Under the pieces are notes generated by a model. It was not told where the DNA came from and made no database searches. It worked only from the letters and a program-made list of their open reading frames with translations. Shown here piece by piece: positions 1-7,996 of a stretch of 64,000 nt of DNA. This stretch comes from an uncultured Lachnospiraceae bacterium (lineage in GTDB: Bacteria; Bacillota; Clostridia; Lachnospirales; Lachnospiraceae): positions 24,254 through 88,253 of the forward strand of contig CAMWTP010000015.1 of the NCBI GenBank assembly GCA_947177165.1, read 5' to 3'. Made by a program: the position numbers and the translations under genes. Within the stretch, counting starts at the first letter, position 1, and the number at the start of each line of letters is the position of its first letter.

Positions 1-208
1 GAAATGTATGTAAAATCCTGTCCTTATCCTCCTTCTCAAATCCTGCCAAAATCGGAACCGCCGGATTGCGCCTTCCCACACTGTACGCCTCTTTCAACTC
101 CGCGTCCGACGCAATCACAACATGGATATATCTCTGCTGCAAAAATCCCCGTATCAGCGACGCAAAAAATCCCGGCGTGTCCACAAGGGCAATATAAATA
201 TGTGCCAT
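1..208 (-). CDS. Hypothetical protein, N-terminal part only (cut by window edge)
   Basis: The reading frame opens with ATG at 208 and runs without a stop to the window edge. A strong ribosome binding site (AGGAGGAGAGGG) lies just upstream. The start reads MAHIYIALVDTPGFFASLIR, followed by an R-x-I-H-V-V-I-A-S-D stretch and Y-S-V-G-R-R. This resembles a family of uncharacterised Firmicutes proteins with an early F/Y-N/I-H-V-x-I pattern, perhaps a permuted papain/NlpC-like fold. That family link is from memory and tentative. It follows the glycosyltransferase gene by 20 bases, so the two are probably cotranscribed. Confidence 0.6.
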   Translation of the reverse strand, partial: MAHIYIALVDTPGFFASLIRGFLQQRYIHVVIASDAELKEAYSVGRRNPAVPILAGFEKEDKDRILHTF

Positions 209-228
209 ACTCCCTCTCCTCCTATGTG

Positions 229-1251
229 CTATTGGAACTGATAAATCTTCCTCGCAAGCCGGTAGCCGCCCACCGTGGCAAGCTTCCCCAGCTTTCCCGG
301 GAGATTCGTAAAACCGCTGAGTTTCGTATAGCGCAGCCGATAATACAGTTTTGGATTGCTCCTTTTGATATCCGACCAAAGTTCATAGTGTCTGGTCCGC
401 GCCTTCTCATCACCCCTGAGCAGTAAATGAATCGAAGAAATCGCCATCATAATCGAGATATTGCGGCACATATAATTTGCAAGTTTCGGATACTTCCTTT
501 TTACCTGGTTCAAATCCACGCTCTCCGCCACCATCTTCGTGACCTTGATCTGCTGTTCAATCCGCGCAGTCAACACCTTCTCATTCACAGACTGGTCTTC
601 CCGTCCCAGATAATACTGGTACAGATTGATATTCATATAATAGAGCGTTTCCACATACGGCAGCGGACAGTACGCAAACAGGTTGTCCACATAAAATGTG
701 TGCTCCGGCAGTACAATCCTTGATTTCCGCAAAATATCCGTGCGGTAGACAAGGGCGTGCATTACCAGGTACTGGGAAGGACGAAACGCACCGATGTGCT
801 CCCATGTGCACACTTTGTCAACAGGAAACACATTCTTGAAATGAATCGTCTTCTCTGTTCCTTCCTCCAGATGATTATAGGTATAATCACAAATCAGCAG
901 ATCGGAGCCAAATCCCTGCTCACACCACCCTTCTATTTTCTTCAAAAGCGCTAAATACGCATCTTTCTCCAGCCAGTCATCGGAATCCACAACCTTAAAA
1001 TACATTCCCGAAGCAAGCGCAAGTCCTGCATTGACGCCGGAGCCATGCCCTCCGTTTTCCTTGTGCACCACAGTCACAATATCCGGAAACTGCCTGGCAT
1101 AGCGCTCTGCAATCTCCCCCGTCCGGTCTGTGGAACCGTCATTGACAATGATGATCTCCACATCTTTCCCGCCGATGACCAGCGAGTCGACGCAGCGCTC
1201 CAGATATTGCTCTGAATTAAAACAAGGTACAGTGATCGTTAAATGTTTCAT
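229..1251 (-). CDS. Glycosyltransferase family 2 (GT-A fold)
   Basis: Protein of 340 residues that probably transfers a sugar from a nucleotide-sugar donor onto a surface glycan or lipid. The N-terminus MKHLTITVPCFNSEQYLERC is the classic GT2 opening. It is followed by V-N-D-G-S-T-D near residue 37 and by a D-S-D-D metal/nucleotide-binding motif (V-V-D-S-D-D-W) near residue 90. An upstream in-frame ATG would add 19 residues. I chose the ATG at 1251 because AAGGAAGGGG lies directly before it and the GT2 fold starts there. No transmembrane segment is obvious. The acceptor cannot be told from sequence. Confidence 0.88.
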   Translation of the reverse strand: MKHLTITVPCFNSEQYLERCVDSLVIGGKDVEIIIVNDGSTDRTGEIAERYARQFPDIVTVVHKENGGHGSGVNAGLALASGMYFKVVDSDDWLEKDAYLALLKKIEGWCEQGFGSDLLICDYTYNHLEEGTEKTIHFKNVFPVDKVCTWEHIGAFRPSQYLVMHALVYRTDILRKSRIVLPEHTFYVDNLFAYCPLPYVETLYYMNINLYQYYLGREDQSVNEKVLTARIEQQIKVTKMVAESVDLNQVKRKYPKLANYMCRNISIMMAISSIHLLLRGDEKARTRHYELWSDIKRSNPKLYYRLRYTKLSGFTNLPGKLGKLATVGGYRLARKIYQFQ

Positions 1252-1382
1252 AGAAATCCCCTTCCTTTTCTGAATTCTATAAAACATTATAACGGCTGTA
1301 CCTTTCAAAACCCTTGACGAATTCTTACTATTTTCTTAACTGACGCAAAATAATTTTTTAAGAAAATTGCTGCTTCAAATCG

Positions 1383-2399
1383 CTAGAAATTGTTTATGCT
1401 GCCATTGGACGAAGTGCCTGCAAACCCTCCGGGATTCTGCATATACCCGATCTGCGCCACCTGATGGACATTTTTCTGCTCCTTGGAGATCGAGATGATG
1501 GTCGGAACCGCACCAACTACAACAAAGATCATCTGCTGTACAAATGCAGCGATATAATCTCCCCTGATATCCGCCTCCTCCACAAACGCCGGCACAATCC
1601 GGAAAGACTGCAGGATATTCATGTCATAGTCAAAGTATTCCTTCATTCCATTGTATATCTCAATCGCCCAGTCCAGACGGTTTCCAAAGTATGTCATGGC
1701 CGCCATGATCACACACGAGATGACAATACCGGCCGCTGTGAGCTTTCCGCCGAGCTTATCAAATCCCTTGAGCGTACAGAACGCCATGACAATCCCCGAA
1801 ATCGCCGCCACATAGCCAAGCTGACCCAAAATAACGATACACGCCACGCCGATCAGTGAACCTAACACTGCCCCGATAATCCCGCCGACAATATTTACAT
1901 TTTTCTGCTGTCTCTGCTGCGCTTTCACTTCGTTCTCGCTCTTTGTCCGCGCTGCACAGTCTGCACAGAGATGGAGTCTTGCTGATTCCAGCATAAAACC
2001 TACCGTCTGTGTCGATGCGCCGCAGGTCTGGCAGCAGGGCGTATAGTTCCTCTCGCGCAAAAATCCTGTCAGCGCCTCGATCGTCGTTCCAAGATCGGCG
2101 CACAGCTTGTCCTGATTCTTCTGAGACTTATTCACTACAGTGATCAGGCTGTCCTTCTGCACCATACCTGTGACTGGTGCCACACTCTTCCTGAATTGTG
2201 AAATCTCATCTTTTCCAAGAGCCATACCTGCACTTCTCACAGATGTTGTAACCGTAAGAAGATACGGATATCTCTGATCTGTGGCATACACCAGCAATTC
2301 ATAACCATTTCTGGTTCCATAGATCGTATTGGTGGATTCGTCGTAGTTAAACCCAATGCCCCGGGCAAGGTTTTTGTAATTGTCTGTAACTTTGCTCAT
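1383..2399 (-). CDS. Zinc-binding multi-pass membrane protein, function unknown
   Basis: Protein of 338 residues. The first half is soluble and ends in a treble-clef or zinc-ribbon-like pattern: C-C-x-x-C around residue 125, then C-x-x-C about 20 residues later. Several hydrophobic segments follow (around residues 165-200, 210-240 and 285-305), and the tail is rich in N, G and S. The start at 2399 is preceded by GGGGGTAA. A longer frame exists upstream but lacks a ribosome binding site. Neither neighbour hints at the role. I do not recognise a named family. Confidence 0.7.
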   Translation of the reverse strand: MSKVTDNYKNLARGIGFNYDESTNTIYGTRNGYELLVYATDQRYPYLLTVTTSVRSAGMALGKDEISQFRKSVAPVTGMVQKDSLITVVNKSQKNQDKLCADLGTTIEALTGFLRERNYTPCCQTCGASTQTVGFMLESARLHLCADCAARTKSENEVKAQQRQQKNVNIVGGIIGAVLGSLIGVACIVILGQLGYVAAISGIVMAFCTLKGFDKLGGKLTAAGIVISCVIMAAMTYFGNRLDWAIEIYNGMKEYFDYDMNILQSFRIVPAFVEEADIRGDYIAAFVQQMIFVVVGAVPTIISISKEQKNVHQVAQIGYMQNPGGFAGTSSNGSINNF

Positions 2400-2673
2400 A
2401 TTTACCCCCATCTGTACACACTCTGTCACTGTCTGCGCCTTGCTGCGTTTCATATTGTTCCGTTCATTGAAGGCGCAATCAGTACCTGCTCTTTTCTTCC
2501 CCAGGTTTAATGTGTACACACAAACCTGAAAAGAAAACTTTTGCTTATGTAAACTTATGTTATAATATATTGAATAAAATCATCATAACATAAAAGCTGC
2601 CTAAAGACAACTGCCAAATGGAACCGCCGCTCTTCTCGTATCCCCAGCCAATTCCTTATATGTCTCTACGCAG

Positions 2674-2707
2674 AAAAAAACCTTGCAGACATAACATCTA
2701 CAAGGTT
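2674..2707 (-). terminator. Terminator of tRNA-Leu(CAG)
   Basis: On the minus strand an 11-base stem (AACCTTGTAGA with TCTGCAAGGTT, one mismatch) around a 7-base loop runs into seven T residues. It lies directly after the 3' end of the tRNA-Leu gene. Confidence 0.75.
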
Positions 2708-2711
2708 ATCG

Positions 2712-2795
2712 TGCAGGAGATGGGACTTGAACCCACACGGTATTGCTACCACAGGCACCTGAAGCCTGCGCGTCTGCCAATTCCACCACTCCTGC
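2712..2795 (-). tRNA. tRNA-Leu (anticodon CAG)
   Basis: Full cloverleaf on the minus strand. The acceptor GCAGGAG pairs with CTCCTGC, with A as discriminator. The anticodon stem CAGGC/GCCTG encloses the loop TTCAGGT, giving anticodon CAG (reads CUG). A long variable arm typical of class II tRNAs is present, followed by the T-loop GTTCAAGTC. CCA is not encoded. Confidence 0.95.
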
Positions 2796-2806
2796 GGACA
2801 AGATAT

Positions 2807-2835
2807 ATTCTATCGCATTTCTAATCAAATGTCAA
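2807..2835 (-). promoter_or_regulatory. Sigma-A promoter of tRNA-Leu(CAG)
   Basis: Minus strand: perfect -35 TTGACA (2830-2835), 17-base spacer, -10 TAGAAT (2807-2812), about 12 bases before the mature tRNA 5' end. Confidence 0.85.
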
Positions 2836-2912
2836 CAGTATTTTTAAAAAATAATGCAAAAAAATAATTATTTTGAATAGTTGCAAAAATTTTGAAAATT
2901 TCAAAAAATCTG

Positions 2913-2941
2913 TTGACAGGTCTGCATTGTAGTGATATTAT
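2913..2941 (+). promoter_or_regulatory. Sigma-A promoter of tRNA-Leu(AAG)
   Basis: -35 TTGACA (2913-2918), 17-base spacer, -10 TATTAT (2936-2941). It points at the tRNA gene beginning at 2996 and lies back to back with the promoter of the divergent tRNA-Leu. Confidence 0.85.
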
Positions 2942-2995
2942 ATATCTTGCAGATGCGCAAAACTGTTTGAGCGCAGTCTGTTACATCAGTTGGAT

Positions 2996-3079
2996 GCGGA
3001 AGTGCTGGAATTGGCAGACAGGCAAGACTAAGGATCTTGTGTCGGTAACGACGTGTGGGTTCAAGTCCCATCTTCCGCA
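2996..3079 (+). tRNA. tRNA-Leu (anticodon AAG)
   Basis: Acceptor GCGGAAG pairs with CTTCCGC, with A as discriminator. The anticodon stem CAAGA/TCTTG holds the loop CTAAGGA, so the anticodon is AAG (reads CUU). A long variable arm and T-loop GTTCAAGTC are present. It is divergent from the tRNA-Leu(CAG) gene 200 bases away. Confidence 0.95.
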
Positions 3080-3093
3080 TTGGATTAAAGTGT

Positions 3094-3130
3094 GAGAAAC
3101 CTTGATTTTATCGGGTTTCTCTATTTTTAT
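3094..3130 (+). terminator. Terminator of tRNA-Leu(AAG)
   Basis: 8-base stem GAGAAACC/GGTTTCTC (3094-3101 and 3114-3121) followed by TATTTTTATT, starting 15 bases after the tRNA. Confidence 0.8.
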
Positions 3131-3154
3131 TATTAGTTGAGGAGATAAATTCTG

Positions 3155-3340
3155 CTGATACCACACCTGTATTTTTGTGACAACTGCGAAGAAGCGATTG
3201 CTGTATATGAAAAAGCGTTTCATACCAAAGCCGAAAGTATCGTATACAACCGTAATTATGCACCTAATGAATATCCAGACGATAACAGAATAGCGCACAC
3301 TGTTATGAACATCCATGGACAAAAAGTTTTTCTACATCAG
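3155..3340 (+). pseudogene. Remnant of a PhnB-like VOC (glyoxalase-fold) protein
   Basis: An open 62-codon stretch reads PHLYFCDNCEEAIAVYEKAF and ends in an H-G-Q-K-V-F-L motif. This is the first beta-alpha-beta unit of PhnB-like VOC proteins. A GAGGAGATAAA ribosome binding site remains, but the codon in start position is CTG, not ATG. The protein stops making sense where the convergent gene at 3332-3697 begins. Half of the usual length of about 130 residues is missing, so this is a decayed fragment. Confidence 0.65.
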
Positions 3341-3697
3341 GTTCCTATATTCTTCATCCGTCATCAGCCGCCACCCTTTCCCTTCATCCCAAAGCAGCGG
3401 TACTCCTTCGATGCCCGCCTCCCATTCTGCTCCAACGAGTACATAGGTTATTTCCGTCAGCCACCGCAGCCAATAATCCAAAAATTCATCCAGTTCATTT
3501 TGGACAGAACGAAAAGGTATCCTTACACTTCCCGAAAAGACTGGTTCTCCTTCCTCCCCCACAATGCATCCCGGACCTTCAAATTTTTTTCCCTTATATT
3601 CTTCCATATACTTCCGGGAGATTTCTTCTATTTTTGCATCCTCCTGAGGAGTCATTTGCTCTGCCCTAACTGCGCAAAATACAATTTCTACTGCCAT
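3332..3697 (-). CDS. Hypothetical protein, 121 residues
   Basis: Acidic soluble protein with no membrane segment or signal peptide. The middle has an aromatic cluster (D-Y-W-L-R-W-L) and the end has an E-G-K-G-W-R-L-M-T-D-E-E pattern, similar in style to proteins of toxin-immunity or phage-accessory type, but I recognise no family. The ribosome binding site is only fair (AGGTATAAAA). It overlaps the end of the VOC remnant on the other strand by 9 bases, which suggests that insertion or rearrangement created this junction. Confidence 0.45.
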   Translation of the reverse strand: MAVEIVFCAVRAEQMTPQEDAKIEEISRKYMEEYKGKKFEGPGCIVGEEGEPVFSGSVRIPFRSVQNELDEFLDYWLRWLTEITYVLVGAEWEAGIEGVPLLWDEGKGWRLMTDEEYRNLM

Positions 3698-4034
3698 TTT
3701 TATACCTCATTTCGCTTGTCATATGGATTTCCACACAGCTTCTGTATGAAGCTGATAACATCCTGAAAAATTACCGTTTCAAAAAAGCATGAATATATTG
3801 CTTTTTGCTGTCTGTAAAATTATTCAACATAATCAATATAACACAATTTTTCACATAGTGCCATATGATGGACTTCATTTTCAAACTTTTTTGTGTCTTT
3901 ACCTCGTCAACTTTCCCGGAATGATGTTAGAAGTGTTGGAACGGATTCCCTCCTGGTGTATCCTGCAGACAACGAGTGCGCCCTTGTGTAATTTTTCCTT
4001 ACAACCTGTAAACTATACAGAAGGCATATTAACA

Positions 4035-4280
4035 ATGCTGCATGACTTGTCAGCTGTATTATCTATTATAGGAATCGTGGCATTGTTTTGGATACCTGTT
4101 TATTTTCTTATTTCTTCCTCAAAGAAAAACAGAACCATCTGTATAGGAGTTGCATTGTACTATTGGCTGATGATTTTATCTACATTTATAGGAAATTTTC
4201 CTGTGCCTTTTATGGGGTATGGAATTTCGCCTATATTAGGGTATTACATTTTTCTTATATGGTTTATTCATGAAACTTAA
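4035..4280 (+). CDS. Small membrane protein, possibly a gene fragment
   Basis: Reading from ATG at 4035 gives 81 residues with two or three hydrophobic segments. The first is L-S-A-V-L-S-I-I-G-I-V-A-L-F-W-I-P-V-Y-F. The last contains F-P-V-P-F-M-G-Y-G-I-S-P-I-L, loosely like the P-x-P-F-x-x-Y-G motif near the end of SEDS (FtsW/RodA) proteins. The frame is open back to 3789, and the ribosome binding site before 4035 is weak (AGAAGG). It could be the tail of a longer, decayed membrane protein gene. The SEDS comparison is a guess. Confidence 0.35.
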   Translation: MLHDLSAVLSIIGIVALFWIPVYFLISSSKKNRTICIGVALYYWLMILSTFIGNFPVPFMGYGISPILGYYIFLIWFIHET

Positions 4281-4298
4281 AAAATATGGGCATGTCCT

Positions 4299-5219
4299 CT
4301 ATTTTCTTAAACTCTTTTCTCCCATAAAATAATATGTACTAATTTCATACCCTACGGCTCCGTACATTTTATCAAGCCCGGTATATGTATAACCCAAACT
4401 TGCATTGGAAAGACCAATATCCTTTAAATATTTTGTCCCCAGTCTGACTAAACTGGTTCCAATCCCCTGATGAGACTCTTTAACAGAGACACAAGTACAT
4501 CCAACACATCCCAAATGGCTTCCTTCCGTTTCGACGGATACGATTAATGCGCCAACAACGATGTTATTTTTTACGGCAACTAAGACTTTTTGATTGTGAC
4601 CGGCCTCATACAATCCGGGATACCTATAATATACCGAAAATTTCTCCTCCTGATATTGACAGGCATCATCGGCGCACGCTATGATTTCCTCTAAGTCATC
4701 CATAACAGCCCACCGAAATGTAATTCCATTTATTGTATTCCCGATAGACTCATTATGATCTTTCAGATTCTTTAATGACATTTTCATATCAAAACAGTTA
4801 CACTTTTTCCAGGAATGTTCATATCCCCGCTTTTCAAAAAATGTTGATGCTTTGTCATCTACTTGCGGACACAAATTTTCATGAACGCTCTCTGTATATT
4901 TTTTACTGGTTGGAACACCAGGCATTAGATAATCAAATCCAACGCCCAACACTGCATTGTCATAACCGTGATTAACAATCGTATCCTCACACTTTTTCAA
5001 TAATTCTGAACCAATTCCAAGATTTCTGTATTTTTCATCAACTGCCAGAAGAAGTATGGCATTTTTATTCACTATTGCACATCCAATTAATTCGTTATTG
5101 GAATTTCTTTTTTCATATATGATATTATTTTCATTGTCTATTATATTGATCGCAGTGTTTTCTTCCCGATTGACATATGGAAAATTTCTTTTAAACAGAT
5201 AATATATTTCATAATTCAT
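4299..5219 (-). CDS. Tandem GNAT-family N-acetyltransferase
   Basis: Protein of 306 residues with two acetyltransferase domains. The N-terminal one has an acetyl-CoA loop V-D-E-K-Y-R-N-L-G-I-G-S-E-L around residues 60-74. The C-terminal one has V-S-V-K-E-S-H-Q-G-I-G-T-S-L around residues 243-256, the Q/R-x-x-G-x-G/A signature. The second domain is preceded by C-V-G-C-T-C-V-S. The substrate is unknown; tandem-GNAT proteins include antibiotic and metabolite acetylases. The start at 5219 has AGGAAAGAAG upstream. It is a single gene, convergent with the small membrane ORF on its left. Confidence 0.85.
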   Translation of the reverse strand: MNYEIYYLFKRNFPYVNREENTAINIIDNENNIIYEKRNSNNELIGCAIVNKNAILLLAVDEKYRNLGIGSELLKKCEDTIVNHGYDNAVLGVGFDYLMPGVPTSKKYTESVHENLCPQVDDKASTFFEKRGYEHSWKKCNCFDMKMSLKNLKDHNESIGNTINGITFRWAVMDDLEEIIACADDACQYQEEKFSVYYRYPGLYEAGHNQKVLVAVKNNIVVGALIVSVETEGSHLGCVGCTCVSVKESHQGIGTSLVRLGTKYLKDIGLSNASLGYTYTGLDKMYGAVGYEISTYYFMGEKSLRK

Positions 5220-5393
5220 TTTAATCAGCTTCTTTCCTACTAATACTCTATAATTTGCATTTCTTCACCACTCGCCGCGCGCCCCATGTACCGACTTAGC
5301 GGCATATTTCTTCTACATGGAGCTGTGCATAAAAAGGAGCACAAATTTCATTGAAGAATCAACAAAATCTGCACTCCTTAAAGTCTTACTCAT

Positions 5394-5630
5394 TTACGCA
5401 ACAACATACTTCTCCAGTTTTGACATGAGCTCCGCCCTCTCTTCCATCTCAGCATGGATGTCAAGCAGCAGCGGTTTTCTGCAGTCACAGCTCAATACGC
5501 CAAGAAGCGATTTTGCATCAAGATATGTATTTCTTCCGCTGATCAGATCTATATCGTAAGGCGCACTCCTCGTGATATCTATAAAATCCCTAACCTTGTC
5601 TACTGAATCAAGCAAAACTTTTACTCCCAT
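5394..5630 (-). CDS. HPr-like protein lacking the phosphorylatable histidine
   Basis: A 78-residue protein of HPr size and pattern (G-V-K-V-L-L-D-S-V-D-K-V-R-D-F at the start, then D-A-K-S-L-L-G-V-L and a C-D-C insertion). In true HPr a His near residue 15 is phosphorylated by enzyme I. No histidine occurs in that region here, so it cannot be a normal phosphocarrier. Such relatives are known in Clostridia with unclear roles. The start at 5630 is fixed by AAAAGGAG. A longer in-frame start exists 17 codons upstream without a ribosome binding site. Confidence 0.75.
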   Translation of the reverse strand: MGVKVLLDSVDKVRDFIDITRSAPYDIDLISGRNTYLDAKSLLGVLSCDCRKPLLLDIHAEMEERAELMSKLEKYVVA

Positions 5631-5785
5631 GATTAACTCCTTTTCTTTTCTCTCCCATCGACATGGGAATCTCCTATACACACGTTCGAAGCAACAGTTC
5701 GTCCACTGTTACTTCTCCCATTATCGCTTATTTTCGCCCTGTATGCAAGTCTTTACATATATTTCTCTTTTTTACTGCATTTTGA

Positions 5786-5814
5786 ACTATATCAGCAATA
5801 CATTTTTGTGTAAA
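5786..5814 (-). promoter_or_regulatory. Probable promoter of the HPr-like gene
   Basis: Minus strand -35 TTTACA (5809-5814), 17-base spacer, -10 TATAGT (5786-5791), about 155 bases before the HPr-like start. The rest of the 5631-5963 gap is AT-rich and shows no gene. Confidence 0.5.
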
Positions 5815-5963
5815 TATACTATATATTTATGTTTTTCCAAATGAATCCATATCTTTTACAGTACATTTGCACTTTTGTGCATTATTTGCTTTTCATTTCT
5901 ATTTTGCTCATTCCGTACACTGCATATTCATCTCACGCAAAATCAACCACTTATCCCGCCGTC

Positions 5964-6386
5964 TTACAAATACTTTTTCAACGCAGCGATAATCGCATCA
6001 TACTCTGCATCGGACAGCGTTTTTCTCTTGGGATCCATGGCAAATGTGCTCCCCCACTCAAACTCATCCTCCTTATACTTGGGAACTAAATGAAAATGAA
6101 GATGATGTCCGGTATCGCCGTAAGCGCCATAGTTCACCTTATCCGGTGAAAATGCCTTGTGAATCGCCTCCGCGACATGGTTCACATCATGGAAAAATGC
6201 ATTTCTCTCCTCCTCCGAGAGTTCAATCATCTCACTCACATGGTGCCTGCTCGCAACGATCACCCTCCCCTTGTGGCTCTGCTCCTTAAACAAATACACC
6301 TTTGCCGCATCCAGTTCACAGATCTTGATGCCGAACTTGTCTACCAGTTCACCCTCCACACAATATGCACAATGATTATCTACCAT
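5964..6386 (-). CDS. HIT family nucleotide hydrolase/transferase
   Basis: 140-residue protein of the histidine-triad superfamily, which hydrolyses nucleoside phosphoramidates or dinucleotides. The catalytic triad is visible as G-H-H-L-H-F-H-L-V-P around residues 93-102 (H-x-H-x-H). The N-terminus has C-A-Y-C, half of the zinc-binding set seen in many HIT proteins. The start is supported by GAGGAGG 10 bases upstream. The gene stands alone; its neighbours do not specify the substrate. Confidence 0.9.
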   Translation of the reverse strand: MVDNHCAYCVEGELVDKFGIKICELDAAKVYLFKEQSHKGRVIVASRHHVSEMIELSEEERNAFFHDVNHVAEAIHKAFSPDKVNYGAYGDTGHHLHFHLVPKYKEDEFEWGSTFAMDPKRKTLSDAEYDAIIAALKKYL

Positions 6387-6416
6387 AATGATATGCCTCC
6401 TCTATTTCACTTATAC

Positions 6417-6713
6417 TTATTTATTTTTTAATTTCTCAAAATGCCGCTGTAAAAGCTCCACAACAGCATCCTGATCCTCCAGTTTGTCCAAGATAACGCA
6501 GGACCCAAACACATCGTCATACTGAAAGATTAATTTATACGGATCGCCTTTGATCATAAACTGCGCATCTCCCTCGTAGGGCTGAAACACTTCCTTCCCC
6601 ATCTCCTCAGCAACACTCTGCACGAGCAGACGAATCGGCTCCGAAGCCCAGCCGTCTGTGTCCAGGACAATCCATCCGTCCTCCTCTGTGATCATGTTAA
6701 TCTTGTACAACAT
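6417..6713 (-). CDS. Conserved small hypothetical protein
   Basis: 98-residue soluble acidic protein with a perfect AAGGAGG ribosome binding site. It has an alternating pattern of short strands and ends in a helix rich in K, E and L (E-L-L-Q-R-H-F-E-K-L-K-N-K). I recognise no domain. It lies 30 bases from the HIT gene on the same strand, so the two may share a transcript. Confidence 0.6.
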   Translation of the reverse strand: MLYKINMITEEDGWIVLDTDGWASEPIRLLVQSVAEEMGKEVFQPYEGDAQFMIKGDPYKLIFQYDDVFGSCVILDKLEDQDAVVELLQRHFEKLKNK

Positions 6714-6751
6714 TAATCAAAACCTCCTTAACTGCCAATATGCCTGTGCTC

Positions 6752-6779
6752 AAAAAGGCATCACAAACCACGTGATGCC
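6752..6779 (-). terminator. Terminator at the end of the uronate operon
   Basis: Minus strand perfect 8-base stem GGCATCAC/GTGATGCC with a 7-base loop and a T5 tail, about 100 bases after the KDPG aldolase stop. Confidence 0.8.
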
Positions 6780-6880
6780 TCTTTCCTGTTCCTTTCATAC
6801 ACTCTGGAAAAATGCCTGTACCCGGCATCCTTCTGTCCAAAGCTTAGACTTTCTTATCCGGCGTCTAAGTCTTTCCGCAC

Positions 6881-7843
6881 TTATTTCTGCACAAGATGAA
6901 TTGCAAATCCGCCGATTTCCTCGTCCAGATAAATCGCTGTGAGTTTTCCGTTCTTGACAACTGCCGAGTCCTCAATAAACTTCACATGCTTTACAGACTC
7001 CAGATAATTCTTTGCGCGCGCTACACTGTTCGTGCCAATCGCGATATGTCCGTTTGCACCGCGCCCGATCTTCTTCATAGCCTCAACCTCTATGCCTGCG
7101 AAGATAGAGCTGTTGCCAACCTTTTTGGTGAAACCAAACAACTCGTCATATCTGGATGCCACTGCATCTGCCGCGTTTTCGTCCTCACAGTTCACGCCGA
7201 CATGTCTGAGCTCAAAGCCTAACATAGTTCTCACTGCTTCCTCTGTGAGCGCCTGAATCTCATCATACTTTCCTGCTGCCACGAGATCTTTCTTTACCAT
7301 CCAGGAACCGCCGCATGCAATAATCTTATCAAATGCAAGATACTCGCAGATATTTTTTGCAGTGATACCGCCTGTCGGCATAAACTTCATCTGCGTATAC
7401 GGAGCCGCCATGGACTTGATCATGTTTAATCCGCCAGCTGCCTCTGCCGGGAAAAACTTAACCACTTCAAGACCGAGCTCAATCGCCTGCTCCACATCAG
7501 AAGGATTTGATGTTCCCGGAGTCACAGGAACACCCTTGTCAATACAGTATTTTACTACCTTTGGATTCAGACCGGGACTGACAATAAATTTCGCACCTGC
7601 ATTCACAGCACGGTCAACCTGCTCTGTTGTGAGCACTGTACCAGCACCGACCAACATCTCAGGGAACTCGCTTGCCATAATCCGGATCGACTCCTCCGCA
7701 GCCGCCGTTCTGAAAGTAACCTCTGCACAAGGAAGACCACCCTTAATCAAAGCTTCCGCCAAAGGCTTTGCATCCTTCGCATCATCCAACACAACAACCG
7801 GCACAATGCCGATTTTGCTGATTTTCTCTAATACTTCGTTCAT
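6881..7843 (-). CDS. eda: KDPG/KHG aldolase with C-terminal VOC-like extension
   Basis: Splits 2-keto-3-deoxy-6-phosphogluconate into pyruvate and glyceraldehyde-3-phosphate, the last step of uronate breakdown. Residues 1-210 are a complete class I aldolase: A-E-V-T-F-R-T holds the catalytic Glu41 and Arg45, and V-K-F-F-P-A-E holds the Schiff-base Lys129. Residues 210-320 (F-E-L-R-H-V-G-V-N onward, ending G-G-F-A-I-H-L-V) have the beta-alpha-beta pattern of a glyoxalase/VOC module, absent from the roughly 210-residue classical enzymes. The start at 7843 is preceded by GAGGG; the frame extends four codons further without support. Last gene of the uronate operon. Confidence 0.92.
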   Translation of the reverse strand: MNEVLEKISKIGIVPVVVLDDAKDAKPLAEALIKGGLPCAEVTFRTAAAEESIRIMASEFPEMLVGAGTVLTTEQVDRAVNAGAKFIVSPGLNPKVVKYCIDKGVPVTPGTSNPSDVEQAIELGLEVVKFFPAEAAGGLNMIKSMAAPYTQMKFMPTGGITAKNICEYLAFDKIIACGGSWMVKKDLVAAGKYDEIQALTEEAVRTMLGFELRHVGVNCEDENAADAVASRYDELFGFTKKVGNSSIFAGIEVEAMKKIGRGANGHIAIGTNSVARAKNYLESVKHVKFIEDSAVVKNGKLTAIYLDEEIGGFAIHLVQK

Positions 7844-7907
7844 ATTTTCCCTCATTTCTCAATTATCAATCACTGAAAAGACCTAATGAAACTTATCGCC
7901 ACCCAGA

Positions 7908-7984
7908 AGAACGCCTGCCCCTGGCGTTCTTCCAAACGAAACATAGAATTTCTTAGGCGGTGTCCTTTACCGCCTTAGAAATTC
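7908..7984 (-). other. Two intercistronic hairpins before the aldolase gene
   Basis: An 8-base stem AGAACGCC/GGCGTTCT (7908-7930) sits beside a perfect 15-base stem, GAATTTCTTAGGCGG (7946-7960) with its complement (7970-7984). They fill the gap between two genes of one operon. They are not followed by a long T-run on the minus strand, so they look more like mRNA stabilisers or processing sites than full terminators. Confidence 0.6.
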
Positions 7985-7996
7985 TTTTCGTTTTAT

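Noticed and set aside
4..426. 140-codon plus-strand ORF at the left edge
   Set aside because: Overlaps two minus-strand genes with good ribosome binding sites; Pro/Ser-rich composition is typical of an antisense shadow.
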